The notes: generated from the sequence alone by a model not told the origin. A stretch of DNA of 64,000 nucleotides from WHSO01 sp963732875 (GCA_963732875.1 CAVTBD010000002.1:1550001-1614000), one strand, 5' to 3'; numbered from the stretch's first letter, positions 45,183-54,684 are shown. A program made the numbers and translations.

Positions 45183-45375
45183 CCGGCCCAGGTTTGCCGT
45201 TCGTGCCTAGCAGTGGAATGCGGGTATTACGGTATGGCGGGGTCGTCTTTACAGTCATCCCTTCGTAGGAATACCTATATCGGCCGAAATACTCCCAATC
45301 CATTTACATACTTCACTGATTTCTGTACCTTCTGGCCCGACCGAATATGACTTGGGATGCCGCCGGTAGGACCTG

Positions 45376-45948
45376 ATGAGTCCGTCGTCACCATGGAGTG
45401 TCAAGGGCGTAGAGCCGGAAGCGCGCGAGGCCGCCAAATTGGCCGCGCGGCGTGCCGGCATGCCGATCGGCACTTGGCTGTCCCATACTATCCGCAAGGC
45501 CGCCGCCGAGCAGTTGCGCTCCGGCGGTCCCGCCATGCGTCCCGACGGCAACGTCGGCGACGCGCCGCCGTCCCAGTCGCCGTCGTTCTCGTTTCACGGT
45601 CCGACACCCAGTGCCAACCCGGGCGGGCCGGCCGGCACCGGTCCGCGCCCGCCGGCACCGACCACCGAGGCGGTACTCGAGAGCATCAACCGGCTCGCCG
45701 CCAAGATCGAGGCCTCCGAGCAGCGCACCGCCCAAGTGATCGAGCCGCTGGCAGAAAAAGTGCGAGATCTGTCCGAGCGAATCGAGGACGTTAGGGAGAC
45801 AAAGGCGATCGAATCGAGCCCGCTGGAGCGCGCCATGGCCCGCATGGCGGAGCGGCTTGAGCAGATGGAGGACGGCCCGCGTGGCCTGAGCAGCGGGGGA
45901 CACGAGCGACGCAAGCAGGGTTTCTTCTCGCGCCTGTTCTCCGACTGA
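45376..45948 (+). CDS. Protein with PodJ-type N-terminal motif, copy 2
   Basis: 190 residues. N-terminus SPWSVKGVEPEAREAAKLAARRAGMPIGTWLSHTI matches the same motif as its neighbours. It is followed by a Pro/Ser-rich linker (70-110) and a helical, probably coiled-coil segment (115-170), ending in a basic tail HERRKQGFFSRLFSD. No membrane segment. Similar short proteins with this N-terminal unit are widespread in alphaproteobacteria; function is unknown, perhaps polar organisation. Confidence 0.68.
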   Translation: MSPSSPWSVKGVEPEAREAAKLAARRAGMPIGTWLSHTIRKAAAEQLRSGGPAMRPDGNVGDAPPSQSPSFSFHGPTPSANPGGPAGTGPRPPAPTTEAVLESINRLAAKIEASEQRTAQVIEPLAEKVRDLSERIEDVRETKAIESSPLERAMARMAERLEQMEDGPRGLSSGGHERRKQGFFSRLFSD

Positions 45949-46187
45949 AGCCGGAACGCGGAATACGACCGAATGAGTAATACTTTGGCGCCCTCGCGCA
46001 AGGGAACCGCCAACCCATAATTGACGTTAATACCCGCATGAAGGGCGCAAGGCCCTGCCCGCGGGTGCATAATCGACCCACGAACGGGCATGAAACTTGC
46101 GCCAAAACCAAGAACGGGTCCTGCTCAGGCGGGCAAGGATGTCCCGCTCAAGCGGGCAAGGATAGGGTGGAGACGGGTGGCAAGGGC

Positions 46188-47615
46188 ATGGACTGGCGCG
46201 TAGAGGGCGTCGACGAACGCATGCGCCGTGCCGCCCAGGCGGCTGCGGAGCGCGCAGGCATGTCGCTCGGCACCTGGATCGCGCAAGCGATCGAGAACAG
46301 TCCCGAGCCGCCGGACGATATCGACGCGGAGACGGCCAGGATCAGTGCCGCGCTCGCCCGGCTGGAAGAACGCGTTACCCATTCCGACGAACACATCGAT
46401 CACCTGATCCGCCCGCTCAGCGAGGAGGTCGACCGCCTCGCCGAGGAAGCCGAGCAGGTCGTCCATCCGACCCATCGGGAGGACATACCCGGCCGCGATC
46501 CCCACGCCGGCGACGTGGTCCACGTCGACGCCGAGCACTACCACCCGCCCGAGGAACGCCGCCTGCCGCGCATCACCGCCGCCATCGGAGCGGTCGCCCT
46601 GCTGGTGATCGGCGCCGGCATCTGGCTGTGGCTGTGGCAGTCTCAGGAGCAAACCGTCCCGGTACCGGGCACCAGCACCGTCAAAGTCGCCACGCCGCCG
46701 CCGAGCGCAGACCAGACCCCGCCGCCGGGCGCCGCGGTGCCGCTGCCGGCGCTGGCGGCGCCCACCTTCGTCGAAACCGCGCCGTTGCCGTCGACACCGG
46801 CCGAGGCGCTGGCGCTGCGCGACCGCGCCAACCGGGACGATACCGACGCCGCCTATGCCCTGGGGGTCGCGCTGCTGGAAGGCCACAGCGTCCCCCAGAA
46901 CGTGCGCGAGGCGGGCGAATGGCTCGCCACGGCCGCGACCGCCGGCAACCCGAAGGCGCAGTACCGCCTCGCCCGGCTGTATGAGACCGGAACCGGCTTC
47001 GTGCGCAATCCCGCCCAGGCGTTCTTCTGGATGCAGGCCGCCGCCGAGCAGGGCATCACCGAGGCCGCCTACGAGCTCGGTGCGATCTACGCCCAAGGGC
47101 AAGGCGTGCCGCGCAGCTACGCGCTGGCGGCGCGCTGGTACCGCGAGGCGGCGAAGAAGGACAACCGGGATGCGCTCTACGCACTCGGCCAGATCTACGA
47201 GCTCGGCCTCGACGTGCGCAAGAGTACCGCGCGCGCGCTCGAGTACTACCGCCGTGCCGCCCAGGCCGGCTCCAAGGCCGCCGCCGACAGGATCACGGCG
47301 CTCGCCGCCGCCGCCAACTCGATCAAATCCCTGCCGCCGGCGCCCGATCCCAACGCGCCGATCCGGCGCGAGTCCGCCCCGGTTCCCGCGCCCGGCGCGG
47401 CGCTGACGCGTCCCGAGATCGCCGAGATCGAGCGCCTGCTGGCCCAGCTCGACCTCGCCCCCGGCCCGGCCGACGGCACCGTCGACCGCCAGACCGTGGC
47501 CGCGATCAGGCTGTTCCAGCAGATGGGGGGGATGCCCGAGGACGGCCGGCCGAGCCGCGCGCTGTTGCGCCAGCTGCGCGAGGTCGCGGGCAAGGTCGAC
47601 GACAGGTCGCGCTGA
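46188..47615 (+). CDS. PodJ-like polar localisation protein: N-terminal motif, TM segment, Sel1 repeats, PG-binding domain
   Basis: 475 residues from ATG 46188 (a GTG 21 bases upstream is also possible). Residues 1-38 carry MDWRVEGVDERMRRAAQAAAERAGMSLGTWIAQAI. Then comes a short coiled coil (60-100), one membrane helix (IGAVALLVIGAGIWLWLWQ, about 130-148) and a Pro/Thr-rich periplasmic linker. Four or five Sel1 repeats follow (AYALGVALLEG, AQYRLARLYETG, AAYELGAIYAQG, ALYALGQIYELG), and the end is a PG_binding_1 domain (ALTRPEIAEIERLLAQLDL). The order is that of PodJ. It would link cytoplasmic pole factors to the wall. Confidence 0.85.
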   Translation: MDWRVEGVDERMRRAAQAAAERAGMSLGTWIAQAIENSPEPPDDIDAETARISAALARLEERVTHSDEHIDHLIRPLSEEVDRLAEEAEQVVHPTHREDIPGRDPHAGDVVHVDAEHYHPPEERRLPRITAAIGAVALLVIGAGIWLWLWQSQEQTVPVPGTSTVKVATPPPSADQTPPPGAAVPLPALAAPTFVETAPLPSTPAEALALRDRANRDDTDAAYALGVALLEGHSVPQNVREAGEWLATAATAGNPKAQYRLARLYETGTGFVRNPAQAFFWMQAAAEQGITEAAYELGAIYAQGQGVPRSYALAARWYREAAKKDNRDALYALGQIYELGLDVRKSTARALEYYRRAAQAGSKAAADRITALAAAANSIKSLPPAPDPNAPIRRESAPVPAPGAALTRPEIAEIERLLAQLDLAPGPADGTVDRQTVAAIRLFQQMGGMPEDGRPSRALLRQLREVAGKVDDRSR

Positions 47616-47639
47616 CGCCCGGCCGGCCCGACGTCCGGG

Positions 47640-48524
47640 CTAGCGTCCCGAGCGGAACCCGCCCGACCACACCCACCAGCCGGGATTGCCGTCTGCGAGC
47701 CGCAAGGCCGCGGCCTTGGCCGCATTCCGGTCGTCGTAGAGCCCGAAGCAGGTGGCGCCGGAGCCCGCCATGCGCGCGAGCCTGCAGGCGGAATCGGCGG
47801 CGATCGCCGCCAGCACGCGGGCAACCTCGGGGGCGATTCCGCGCGCGGCCGCGGTCAGGTCGTTGGCCGTCATGGCGAGGAAGCGCGACAGCTCGACGGC
47901 ATTTCGCGGGGTACCTGCCGGCAGGGTGCCCGGTACCTCGCGGACAGGTGCCGGATCGGCGTCGTAGGCCGCGAACACGGCGCGGGTCTCGACCGCGACG
48001 CGCGGGTTGACCAGCACCAGGCCCATCGGCGGCAGCTCGGGCGCGGGCGCCAGCCCCTCGCCGATTCCGGTGACGAGGCTCGGCGCGGAGGCGAGGCACA
48101 CCGGCACGTCGGCGCCCAATGCCAGGCCGATCCCGGCGAGCGGCGCGCCGTCCGCCCGCCACAAATGCGCGAGCGCGAGCAGGGTCGCGGCGGCGTCGGC
48201 CGAGCCGCCGCCGAGGCCGGCGGCGACCGGGATGTTCTTGGTGAGGCGAAGGGCGCAGCCGTGGCCGCCGCCGGTGGCCTTGTCGAGAGCATGGGCGGCA
48301 CGCAGCGCGAGATTGTCGCCACCTTGCAGGTCGGGCACGGCGAACGGCCCGTCAAGGACGAGCGTGAACGTGCCCGGGGCCGCGTCTTCGGCGGTCACGG
48401 TATCGCAAAGCCCGGCGAAGGCGATCAGCGAGGCGAGCGTGTGGTAGCCATCGGCGCGCCGTCCGGTGACGTGGAGGTAGAGGTTGAGCTTGGCCGGGGC
48501 GGCGACGGTTAGAGCATTGTTCAC
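47640..48524 (-). CDS. ispE: 4-diphosphocytidyl-2-C-methyl-D-erythritol kinase
   Basis: 294 residues from GTG 48524, or one codon earlier. GHMP kinase features are APAKLNLYLHVTGRRADGYH at the start and the ATP loop PVAAGLGGGSADAAATLL, followed by GADVPVC and MAGSGATCFGLY at the end. It phosphorylates CDP-ME in the non-mevalonate isoprenoid pathway. The start codon lies inside the left arm of a 24-bp inverted repeat element (48511-48779). Confidence 0.93.
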   Translation of the reverse strand: MNNALTVAAPAKLNLYLHVTGRRADGYHTLASLIAFAGLCDTVTAEDAAPGTFTLVLDGPFAVPDLQGGDNLALRAAHALDKATGGGHGCALRLTKNIPVAAGLGGGSADAAATLLALAHLWRADGAPLAGIGLALGADVPVCLASAPSLVTGIGEGLAPAPELPPMGLVLVNPRVAVETRAVFAAYDADPAPVREVPGTLPAGTPRNAVELSRFLAMTANDLTAAARGIAPEVARVLAAIAADSACRLARMAGSGATCFGLYDDRNAAKAAALRLADGNPGWWVWSGGFRSGR

Positions 48525-48779
48525 CAAGTTTGAACCACCTGCGTTGTGTCGCGGCGAGGTGAGCCGCGAGGCACGCTGCGAAGCGCGATGCTGGGACATC
48601 GGGCAAGCGGCGTAACGACGCGGGCGCCCGCCGCGGCGCAACCCGAAGGGCCGGGCGCTTTTCCGCCCCGGGTTCGTCGCGGGGCTTGCCCGTACTCCCG
48701 GTACGCGCCGCGCCCCGCTCCTGCCCGGAACGGAAAATCGCTCCGGCGCAGATGATTCAAACTTGGTGAATAATGCTCT
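48511..48779. repeat. 269-bp element bounded by 24-bp inverted repeats
   Basis: Left end 48511-48534 and right end 48756-48779 are inverted copies with 23 of 24 matches (AGAGCATT[G/A]TTCACCAAG...); weaker matching continues inward by 9 more bases (CACCTGCG versus CATCTGCG). The interior is GC-rich with no gene. It fills the gap between ispE and the TPR lipoprotein gene, and its left arm includes the ispE start. It behaves like a MITE, or a promoter-bearing repeat. Confidence 0.7.
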
Positions 48780-48786
48780 CGGGGAC

Positions 48787-50590
48787 TCACCCGCCGCCGT
48801 CGCGGCCCCCTTCGGGTCCGGCCGCTTCCTTCTTGACGCCGGCGGGGGGCAGCCCGCGCGACAGCTTCTTCTCGATCGGCGCCACGTCCTCGGGCTCGGG
48901 GCCGAGCACGAGGGCGCGCTGCCACTGGAAGCGCGCCTCCAGGTGGCGCCCGACGCGCCAGTAGGCGTCGCCCAGGTGGTCGTTGACGGTCGGGTCCTGG
49001 GATGCGAGCTCGACCGCGTGCTCGAGGTAGCGCACCGCGCGCCCGTAGTCGTGGAGCTGGTAATGGGCCCAGCCCAGGCTGTCGACGATGTAGCCGTCGT
49101 TGGGCCGGAGCCGCACCGCCTTCTCGATCATGGCGAGCGCGCGCTTGAGGTTGCGCCCCTGCTCCACCCAGGAATAGCCGAGGTAGTTGAGCACCATCGG
49201 CTGGTCGGGGCGGAACTCCAGCGCCTTGAGGAAGTCGGCCTGGGCGCGGTCCCACTGGTGGGCGCGCTCCAGCACCACGCCGCGCGCGTAGTAGAGCGGC
49301 CAGTTGCGCTCGCCCGGGTCCTTGATGCGCTTGAACGCGGCGTCGTAGGCGTCGACCGCCTCGGGAAAGCGCTTCTTGTAACGCAGCAGGTCGCCGAGCG
49401 CGACCAGGGCGTCGCTGCGCCCGGGCTTCTCGGCGGCCATGTCGCGCAGGCGTGCGATGGCGACCTCGGTCTTGCCGTCGCGGTCGAGCAGCTGGGCCGA
49501 GCGCAGGCGCGCCGACCACGACAGCGGCGAGGCGCGGTCCACCCGGTCGTAGCTGGCGACGGCGTCGGTATCGCGCCCGGCGCCTTCGAAGATGTCGCCG
49601 CGCAGCAGCAGCGCCGCGTCGAAACCGGGCCGCAGCGCGAGCGACATCTGGGTCAGCATCATCGCGATCTCGGGCACGTTTTCCTGGGACAGCAGCGTCG
49701 CCATGTTGACCAGCGCCTCGGCCACCCCCTCGTTGGCGTTGGACACCAGCCGGAGCGCCGGTTTGCCGGCGTCGAGCCGGGCGAGCGCGGTCTCCATCAC
49801 GATCGAGTTCGGGCTGGTGCTGCAGCGCCTCCTTGTAGATCGCGCGCGCGGCGTCCGTGTCGCCGCGCCGCTGCTCGATGGCGCCGGCCAGCTCGACGAT
49901 GCGGCTGTAGCCGGCGTAGCCGCCGGCGGCGAGCCGCGCCAGCGCTTCGTGGGCGCCCGCCTCGTCGCCCTTGAGGTCGAGGATCAGCGCCGCGTGGTAG
50001 TCGTGGAACGCCTCGCCGCCGCGCAGCTTGGCGAGCGGCTCGAGCGCCTGCAGCGCGCCGTCGAAGTCCTTGAGCCCGACCCGCGTCCAGGCCAGCGCGA
50101 GCGGCACGAAGTAGCCGCCGAGCCCGTGCTGGGGCATGGCGGCGAGCCGCTTCTCGGCGGCGCCGGTATCGCCCGCGCGCAGCTCCTGCACGGCGAGCGT
50201 GAGCCCGGCGATGACGCCGTCGGGCTCGACCTTGAGGAAGCTGTGCGCCACCTTGGCGGCGTCGTCGAGGCGGCCGGCGGCGATCATCTGGTTGAGGGCC
50301 TGGCGCAGCAGCGCCGGATTGCCGGGCGCGGCCTCGAGGGTGCGGGCGTAGAGGCTGGCGGCGCGGTCGGCGTCGAAGTCGCGCTCGGCCTGGCGCGCGG
50401 CGAGGAAGTCGCCGTAGGGATTGGAAACGAGGGCGTCCCCGGGGGTCTCGGCGCTGGCCAGCTCGCTGCCCGGCGCGGGGCCCTCGGCGCGGGTCGCGTT
50501 CGAGCACGCACCCAGCGCCAGCACCAGCGCGGCCGCCCCGATGCGGGCGCCCCGACCGGGGGAACGGCGGAAAATACGCGTGATCGACAT
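48787..50590 (-). CDS. TPR-repeat lipoprotein, interrupted by a +1 base
   Basis: From ATG 50590: signal peptide with lipobox LGAC (Cys29), then TPR repeats. The frame is lost after LQHQP at about 49810. Omitting one base of CGGG at 49810-49813 restores NSIVMETALARLD and the frame continues to the stop at 48787, giving 600 residues with about ten TPRs (for example LRRGDIFEGAGRDTDAVASYD-type units, YYARGVVLERAHQWDRAQADF and VDSLGWAHYQLHDYGRAVRYL). It is an outer-membrane or periplasmic scaffold, likely for assembly. Gene order ispE - TPR - ETF-QO is one I associate with Rhodospirillales, from memory. Confidence 0.82.
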
Positions 50591-50644
50591 GTGTCCGACA
50601 CCTCCTTGCGCCGGTTGCCGGGGATCGCCCCCTTGCCTAACCCT

Positions 50645-50722
50645 CGTCACCCCCGCGAAGCCTGTCCCCGCGGAGGCGGGGAGCGGGGGTCCATATGGAT
50701 TCCCGCTTACGCGGGAATGACG
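50645..50722. repeat. Composite inverted repeat, paired hairpins
   Basis: CGTCACCCCCGCGAAG... GCGGGGGTCC, then GGATTCCCGCTTACGCGGGAATGACG, with an inserted TGTCCCCGCGGAGGCGGGGA hairpin. Same family as at 40215-40281 and 62335-62404. Confidence 0.75.
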
Positions 50723-50887
50723 GAGCAGGAACAGGAGCACGCCGCTCCCGACATCCGCGCGGCACTATAGCATGCACGCTCCCGCCACAACGTGACATAT
50801 CGGCCCCGGCACGAGCGCGGTGCAAGGGCCCATGACGCAAGGGACACAAGCACGCCGCGGTCAGGCGGCCGCCCCCTCACCCTCTCT

Positions 50888-50915
50888 CGTCATTCCCGCG
50901 CAAGCGGGAATCCAC
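50888..50915. repeat. Single-hairpin copy of the CGTCATTCCCGCG repeat
   Basis: CGTCATTCCCGCGCAAGCGGGAATCCAC. Only the left half of the composite element is present. It lies in the 611-base gap (50591-51201), which holds only repeats and no supported gene. Confidence 0.65.
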
Positions 50916-50973
50916 TGTTGGGCCCGTGACGGGCGCCCAGCGCGATCCGGTGGACGCCCCCCCCCTCACCCTT

Positions 50974-51070
50974 CCCTCTCCCCCCAATTGGGGGAGAGGG
51001 TTAGTTATTAGTTGGCCCCTCGCCCCCGGTCACGCGAATGCGTGCTGCGCACGTGGCGGGGGGAGAGGGT
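50974..51070. repeat. Palindromic CCCTCTCCCC...GGGGAGAGGG repeats
   Basis: CCCTCTCCCCC-CAATTG-GGGGAGAGGG (50974-51000) is followed by a second GGGGAGAGGG at 51059-51069. This is a common type of intergenic repeat in high-GC proteobacteria. The remainder up to 51201 shows nothing recognisable. Confidence 0.6.
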
Positions 51071-51201
51071 TGAGAAAGGTTGGCGAGCGGAACGCGAGCC
51101 TACCTGGAGCTGGGTGAGGGGGACATTCAACCTCACCACGAACAGCTTCAAGCTGGTCACACCAACCCCGTCACGCCGGCCCGGTCACGCCGCGGCCCTA
51201 C

Positions 51202-52858
51202 CTACATATTCGGGTAATTCGGCCCGCCACCGCCCTCGGGCGGCACCCAGGTGATGTTCCCGGTCGGGTCCTTGATGTCGCAGGTCTTGCAGTGCACGCA
51301 GTTCTGGGCGTTGATCTGGAGCCGCGGATCGCCCGCCTCGGCGCCCACGATCTCGTAGACCCCGGCCGGGCAGTAGCGCGTCTCGGGCGCCGCATACTCC
51401 CTGTAGTTAACAGCTATGGCGCGCGCCGGTTCCGTGAGCAACAGGTGACACGGCTGGTTTTCCGCGTGGTTGGTGTTGGAGACGAACACCGAGGAGAGCC
51501 GGTCGAAGGTCAGCACCCCGTCGGGCCTGGGGTAGTCGATGGGCTGCGCCTTCGCCGCCGGCGTCAGGGTCGCGTGGTCCGGCCTGCCGTGGGAGAGCGT
51601 CCACGGCGCGCGCCCGCGCAACAGATACGTATCGAGCGCGGCATGGACGAGGCCCGGCAGAAGGCCCCGGTGGAAGCCCGGGCGGATGTTGCGCACCGCC
51701 CGCAGCTCCGTCATCACCGGCGAGGCGTCGAGCCGCGCGCGGTAGGTGGTGGCTTCAAGGGGCGCTTCCGCCGCGCCCTCGTCGCCCAGAAGCTCGAACA
51801 CCGCCTCGGCGGCGAGCATCCCCGAGCGCATGGCGTTGTGGATGCCCTTGATCTTGGGCACGTTGACGAAGCCCGCCGCGTCAGCCGATCAGCGCGCCGC
51901 CCGGGAAAGTCAGCTTCGGCACCGACTGGAACCCGCCCTCATTCAGCGCGCGCGCGCCGTAGCCGATGCGCCGTGCGCCTTCGAACGTGTCGCGGATGGC
52001 GGGATGGGTCTTGAAGCGCTGGAACTCCTCGAACGGCGACAGATACGGATTTTCGTAGTCGAGCCCGACCACGAAGCCGACCGCGACCTGGTTGTTCTCG
52101 AGGTGATAGAGGAACGAGCCGCCGTAGGTGGCATGGTCGAGCGGCCAGCCGACCGTGTGGACGACCTCGCCCGGGCGGTGCTGTTCGGGCGCGACCTCCC
52201 ACAGCTCCTTGATGCCGATGCCGTAGGTCTGGGGCGCGCTGTCGTCGGCGAGCCCGAAGCGCGCGATGAGCTGCTTCGAGAGCGAGCCGCGGCAGCCCTC
52301 GCCGAACAGGGTGTGGCGCGCGCGCAGCTCGACGCCGGGCTGGTAATTGGGGCCGTGGGTGCCGTCCCTGTTCACGCCCATGTCGCCGGTGGCGACGCCG
52401 GCGACGGTGCCGGCGGCGTCGAACAGCACCTCGGCGGCGGCGAAGCCCGGGAAGATTTCGACGCCCAGCGCCTCGGCCTCGGCCGCGAGCCAGCGCGCGA
52501 GGTTGCCGAGCGAGATGATGTAGTTGCCGTGGTTGCGCATCTGCGGCGGCGTCGGCAGGCGCAGCGCGCGGCGCTTCGTCAGCAGCAGGAAGCGGTCGCG
52601 CGCCGCGGGCGTCAGGAGCGGCGCGCCCTTCTCCTGCCAGTCGGGGATCAGCTCGTTGAGGGCGGAGGGCTCCAGCACCGCGCCCGAGAGCAGGTGCGCG
52701 CCGACCTCGGAGCCCTTCTCCACCACGCACACCGAGAGCTCGCGCCCGGCCGCGGCGGCGAGCTGGCGCAGGCGGATCGCGGCCGAGAGCCCGGCAGGCC
52801 CCGCGCCAACGATCACCACGTCGAATTCCATGGATTCCCTGGAGGTGTCCCCGGACAT
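51202..52858 (-). CDS. Electron transfer flavoprotein-ubiquinone oxidoreductase, interrupted by a +1 base
   Basis: Starts at ATG 52858 (SGDTSRESMEFDVVIVGAG, the usual family N-terminus). The FAD motif VVIVGAGPAGLSAAIRL is intact. The frame reaches FPGGALIG and meets TGA at 51883; omitting one T there gives GALIGDAAGFVNVPKIKG and the frame runs to 51202, totalling 551 residues. The C-terminus has the [4Fe-4S] motif YCPAGVYE ... NCVHCKTCDIKDPTGNI. The enzyme passes electrons from ETF to ubiquinone. The reading is otherwise undegraded, suggesting sequencing error. Confidence 0.9.
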
Positions 52859-52957
52859 GGGCCTACCGAATGCGCTCCCCTGCAACGACTTGTGACTTAC
52901 GGCGCTTCCGACTTAGCGCAGTTGGACGGGGAGGGCAAATGGGCGCGTACATTTCAT

Positions 52958-54019
52958 TTAAGAAATGCCAGCATCTAATTTCGCCATGCCCTGCTCTAAA
53001 GCATAAGAAGCAATCTGCTGGTTTAATTCGTTGCATCTTGTGGCGATCTCGCCCGTATCCCCTTCACCATAAAGCCACGATGATATCTTCAAGATGGAAG
53101 CAAGAGACAGGAGAGCACACAAAATGGCGACATCGGATTTAACTTCATACAACATCAACAACCGCTGGCCTGCGTCCAAATTTTTCTTTTTGCGTTCAAA
53201 CGGCGTAGCATGATGAATGGCATCTCGATATGACTTAGCAATATCGACAAAGGACTTGAACGGTTCGGATCGAACATCCGTCGCCCCAGATGAAGCGAAT
53301 TTAACGATATGATCCAGACGATCCTTTAGCGCGGCACCCTCTTTTTTCTCCGCATAATGCAAGAAATTTTCGTCGCAAACCACCTTGCCAAGACGACGCA
53401 GTTTCAGTGCCGAATAGAACAAGCCACTCAGAAATGCCTCGATTAAACTGAATGAGGCGCTCACCATACTACGGCTAATAAACTTCTCTCTAATGAGGAG
53501 TGGCCCGACATCTTCGCGCTTCTGCTTTACGTTCGAATCATTCAAACCAAGCGCATCGATTCGTTCCCATGTCTCCCTCAAACTATCAAATGCCTCGCGC
53601 AAATCGTTGACGAAATGATGCTCAGGAAATTCAAACTGCAAGCCATAAATAGAAATGCTGACATGGGCGTAGAAAGGGAATCTTTGCTTAACTGATAGAG
53701 CAAGTGGGAAAAAGGAATTTTCGAACTCATCTAATCGAAGATATAGACCAACTCCCGGCTCCACGGCGTCACAAAGTCGCGCCAGTTCATCGTAATCGCA
53801 ACGCGCAAAGTTGTTAGCAATAAACTTCCGTGTTTCAATTGAGAGACCACGATAGGTTTTTCCAATTTGAGAAGCGACACTACGCGCGGTGCGCCGATTT
53901 GAAATACGATCCGCTACCTCTCGCTCTCGCCTAAAGGCATCCCAACTGTCGATATCGCCGAGCAGCAACCTCGCCACTACGAGCGCTTTCATTTTCGTTT
54001 GCGCGCTTGGGATCGCCAC
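52958..54019 (-). CDS. Low-GC orphan protein with HEPN-like motif
   Basis: 353 residues from GTG 54019 (AAGAGG before it; ATG 53992 is the alternative). G+C is far lower than neighbours, changing abruptly at about 52930 and 54055. It is helical. Residues 264-270 read YRDAIHH, which resembles the R-x4-6-H catalytic motif of HEPN ribonucleases, and SFSLIEAFLSGLFYSALKL (189-207) fits the HEPN first helix. I recognise no named family. Location next to a toxin-antitoxin pair and foreign composition suggest an acquired defence or stress gene; this is inference. Confidence 0.6.
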   Translation of the reverse strand: MAIPSAQTKMKALVVARLLLGDIDSWDAFRREREVADRISNRRTARSVASQIGKTYRGLSIETRKFIANNFARCDYDELARLCDAVEPGVGLYLRLDEFENSFFPLALSVKQRFPFYAHVSISIYGLQFEFPEHHFVNDLREAFDSLRETWERIDALGLNDSNVKQKREDVGPLLIREKFISRSMVSASFSLIEAFLSGLFYSALKLRRLGKVVCDENFLHYAEKKEGAALKDRLDHIVKFASSGATDVRSEPFKSFVDIAKSYRDAIHHATPFERKKKNLDAGQRLLMLYEVKSDVAILCALLSLASILKISSWLYGEGDTGEIATRCNELNQQIASYALEQGMAKLDAGIS

Positions 54020-54062
54020 ACCAGCCTCTTAAGTTGAACGCACCAATCGCCACCAGTGGGGA

Positions 54063-54344
54063 TTATTGTGGCGGCCACATCTGCGCGCCGTGCAGAAGGC
54101 GCAGGATTTCGACCCGGCCGTGGGCGATCCGGTAGACCGCGATGAACGGCGTGCCCGGAACGACCAGCTCGCGCGTGCCCGGCGCCCTGCCTTGCGGTGC
54201 GCTTTCCGGGAAATCGGCAAGCCTCGCGACAGCCGTTTCTATGGCACGGTCCATATTGACGGCGGCGGTTGGATGACGCCGAGCAATGTAGTCCAACTGC
54301 CCCTCGAGATCCTGCCGCGCCGCCGGCAGCCATTCAATCCTCAC
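54063..54344 (-). CDS. RelE/ParE-family toxin
   Basis: 93 residues. Typical elements are WLPAARQDLEGQLDYIARRHPTAA, RELVVPGTPFIAVYRI and VEILRLLHGAQMWP. It overlaps the antitoxin gene by four bases (ATGA). Toxins of this type either cleave ribosome-bound mRNA (RelE) or poison gyrase (ParE); the sequence fits ParE/RelE-like and does not decide which. Confidence 0.9.
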   Translation of the reverse strand: MRIEWLPAARQDLEGQLDYIARRHPTAAVNMDRAIETAVARLADFPESAPQGRAPGTRELVVPGTPFIAVYRIAHGRVEILRLLHGAQMWPPQ

Positions 54345-54646
54345 CCGCGCTTGCCGCTCTTGGAACGCGCGCGCTTCAATGTCTCAGCACGCCAATGGCG
54401 ACGGCTGGCCATCACCTCCTCGTGCGGAATCCATTTCGTGTTCGGGTCGTCGGCCTCCTGCAGGCCCTTTTCCACCTCGGCGCGGAACCAGGCATCGTGC
54501 TCGCGCGCGGCCTGCCCGCGCTCGACCGCGTCGCGCATGAGGACGCGCAGGAGCTGCGCCGCCGTGCGGTCCTGGGCCTTGGCGGTCTCGGCGAAGGTCT
54601 TCTTCAGAGCTTCGTCCACGCGGAAGGTGAAGGTGGTCTCGGGCAT
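54341..54646 (-). CDS. RHH antitoxin of the RelBE/ParDE type
   Basis: 101 residues. The N-terminal ribbon-helix-helix TTFTFRVDEALKKTFAETAKAQDRTAAQLLRVLMRD (1-40) would bind the operator just upstream; the C-terminal part (AREHDAWFRAEVEKGLQEADDPN) binds the toxin. The order antitoxin then toxin, with overlap, is standard. Confidence 0.88.
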   Translation of the reverse strand: MPETTFTFRVDEALKKTFAETAKAQDRTAAQLLRVLMRDAVERGQAAREHDAWFRAEVEKGLQEADDPNTKWIPHEEVMASRRHWRAETLKRARSKSGKRG

Positions 54647-54660
54647 GGCGCCCTCCCGAT

Positions 54661-54684
54661 GTTACGAACAATGTACAATGTAAC
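54661..54684. promoter_or_regulatory. Candidate toxin-antitoxin operator
   Basis: Tandem ACAATGT ACAATGT (54668-54681) inside a GTTAC...GTAAC inverted pair (54661-54665 with 54680-54684). It lies 15 bases before the antitoxin start, in the position of auto-regulatory operators. Confidence 0.45.

Noticed and set aside
50974..51070. CRISPR-like repeats
   Set aside because: Only two palindromic units with no regular spacers; no cas genes in the window.
51870..51895. Programmed +1 frameshift at the TGAC of ETF-QO, recalling the prfB (RF2) site
   Set aside because: The UGA-C context matches, but there is no Shine-Dalgarno-like stimulator 3 bases upstream and no CUU codon. Similar single-base insertions occur in three other genes, so sequencing error is simpler.
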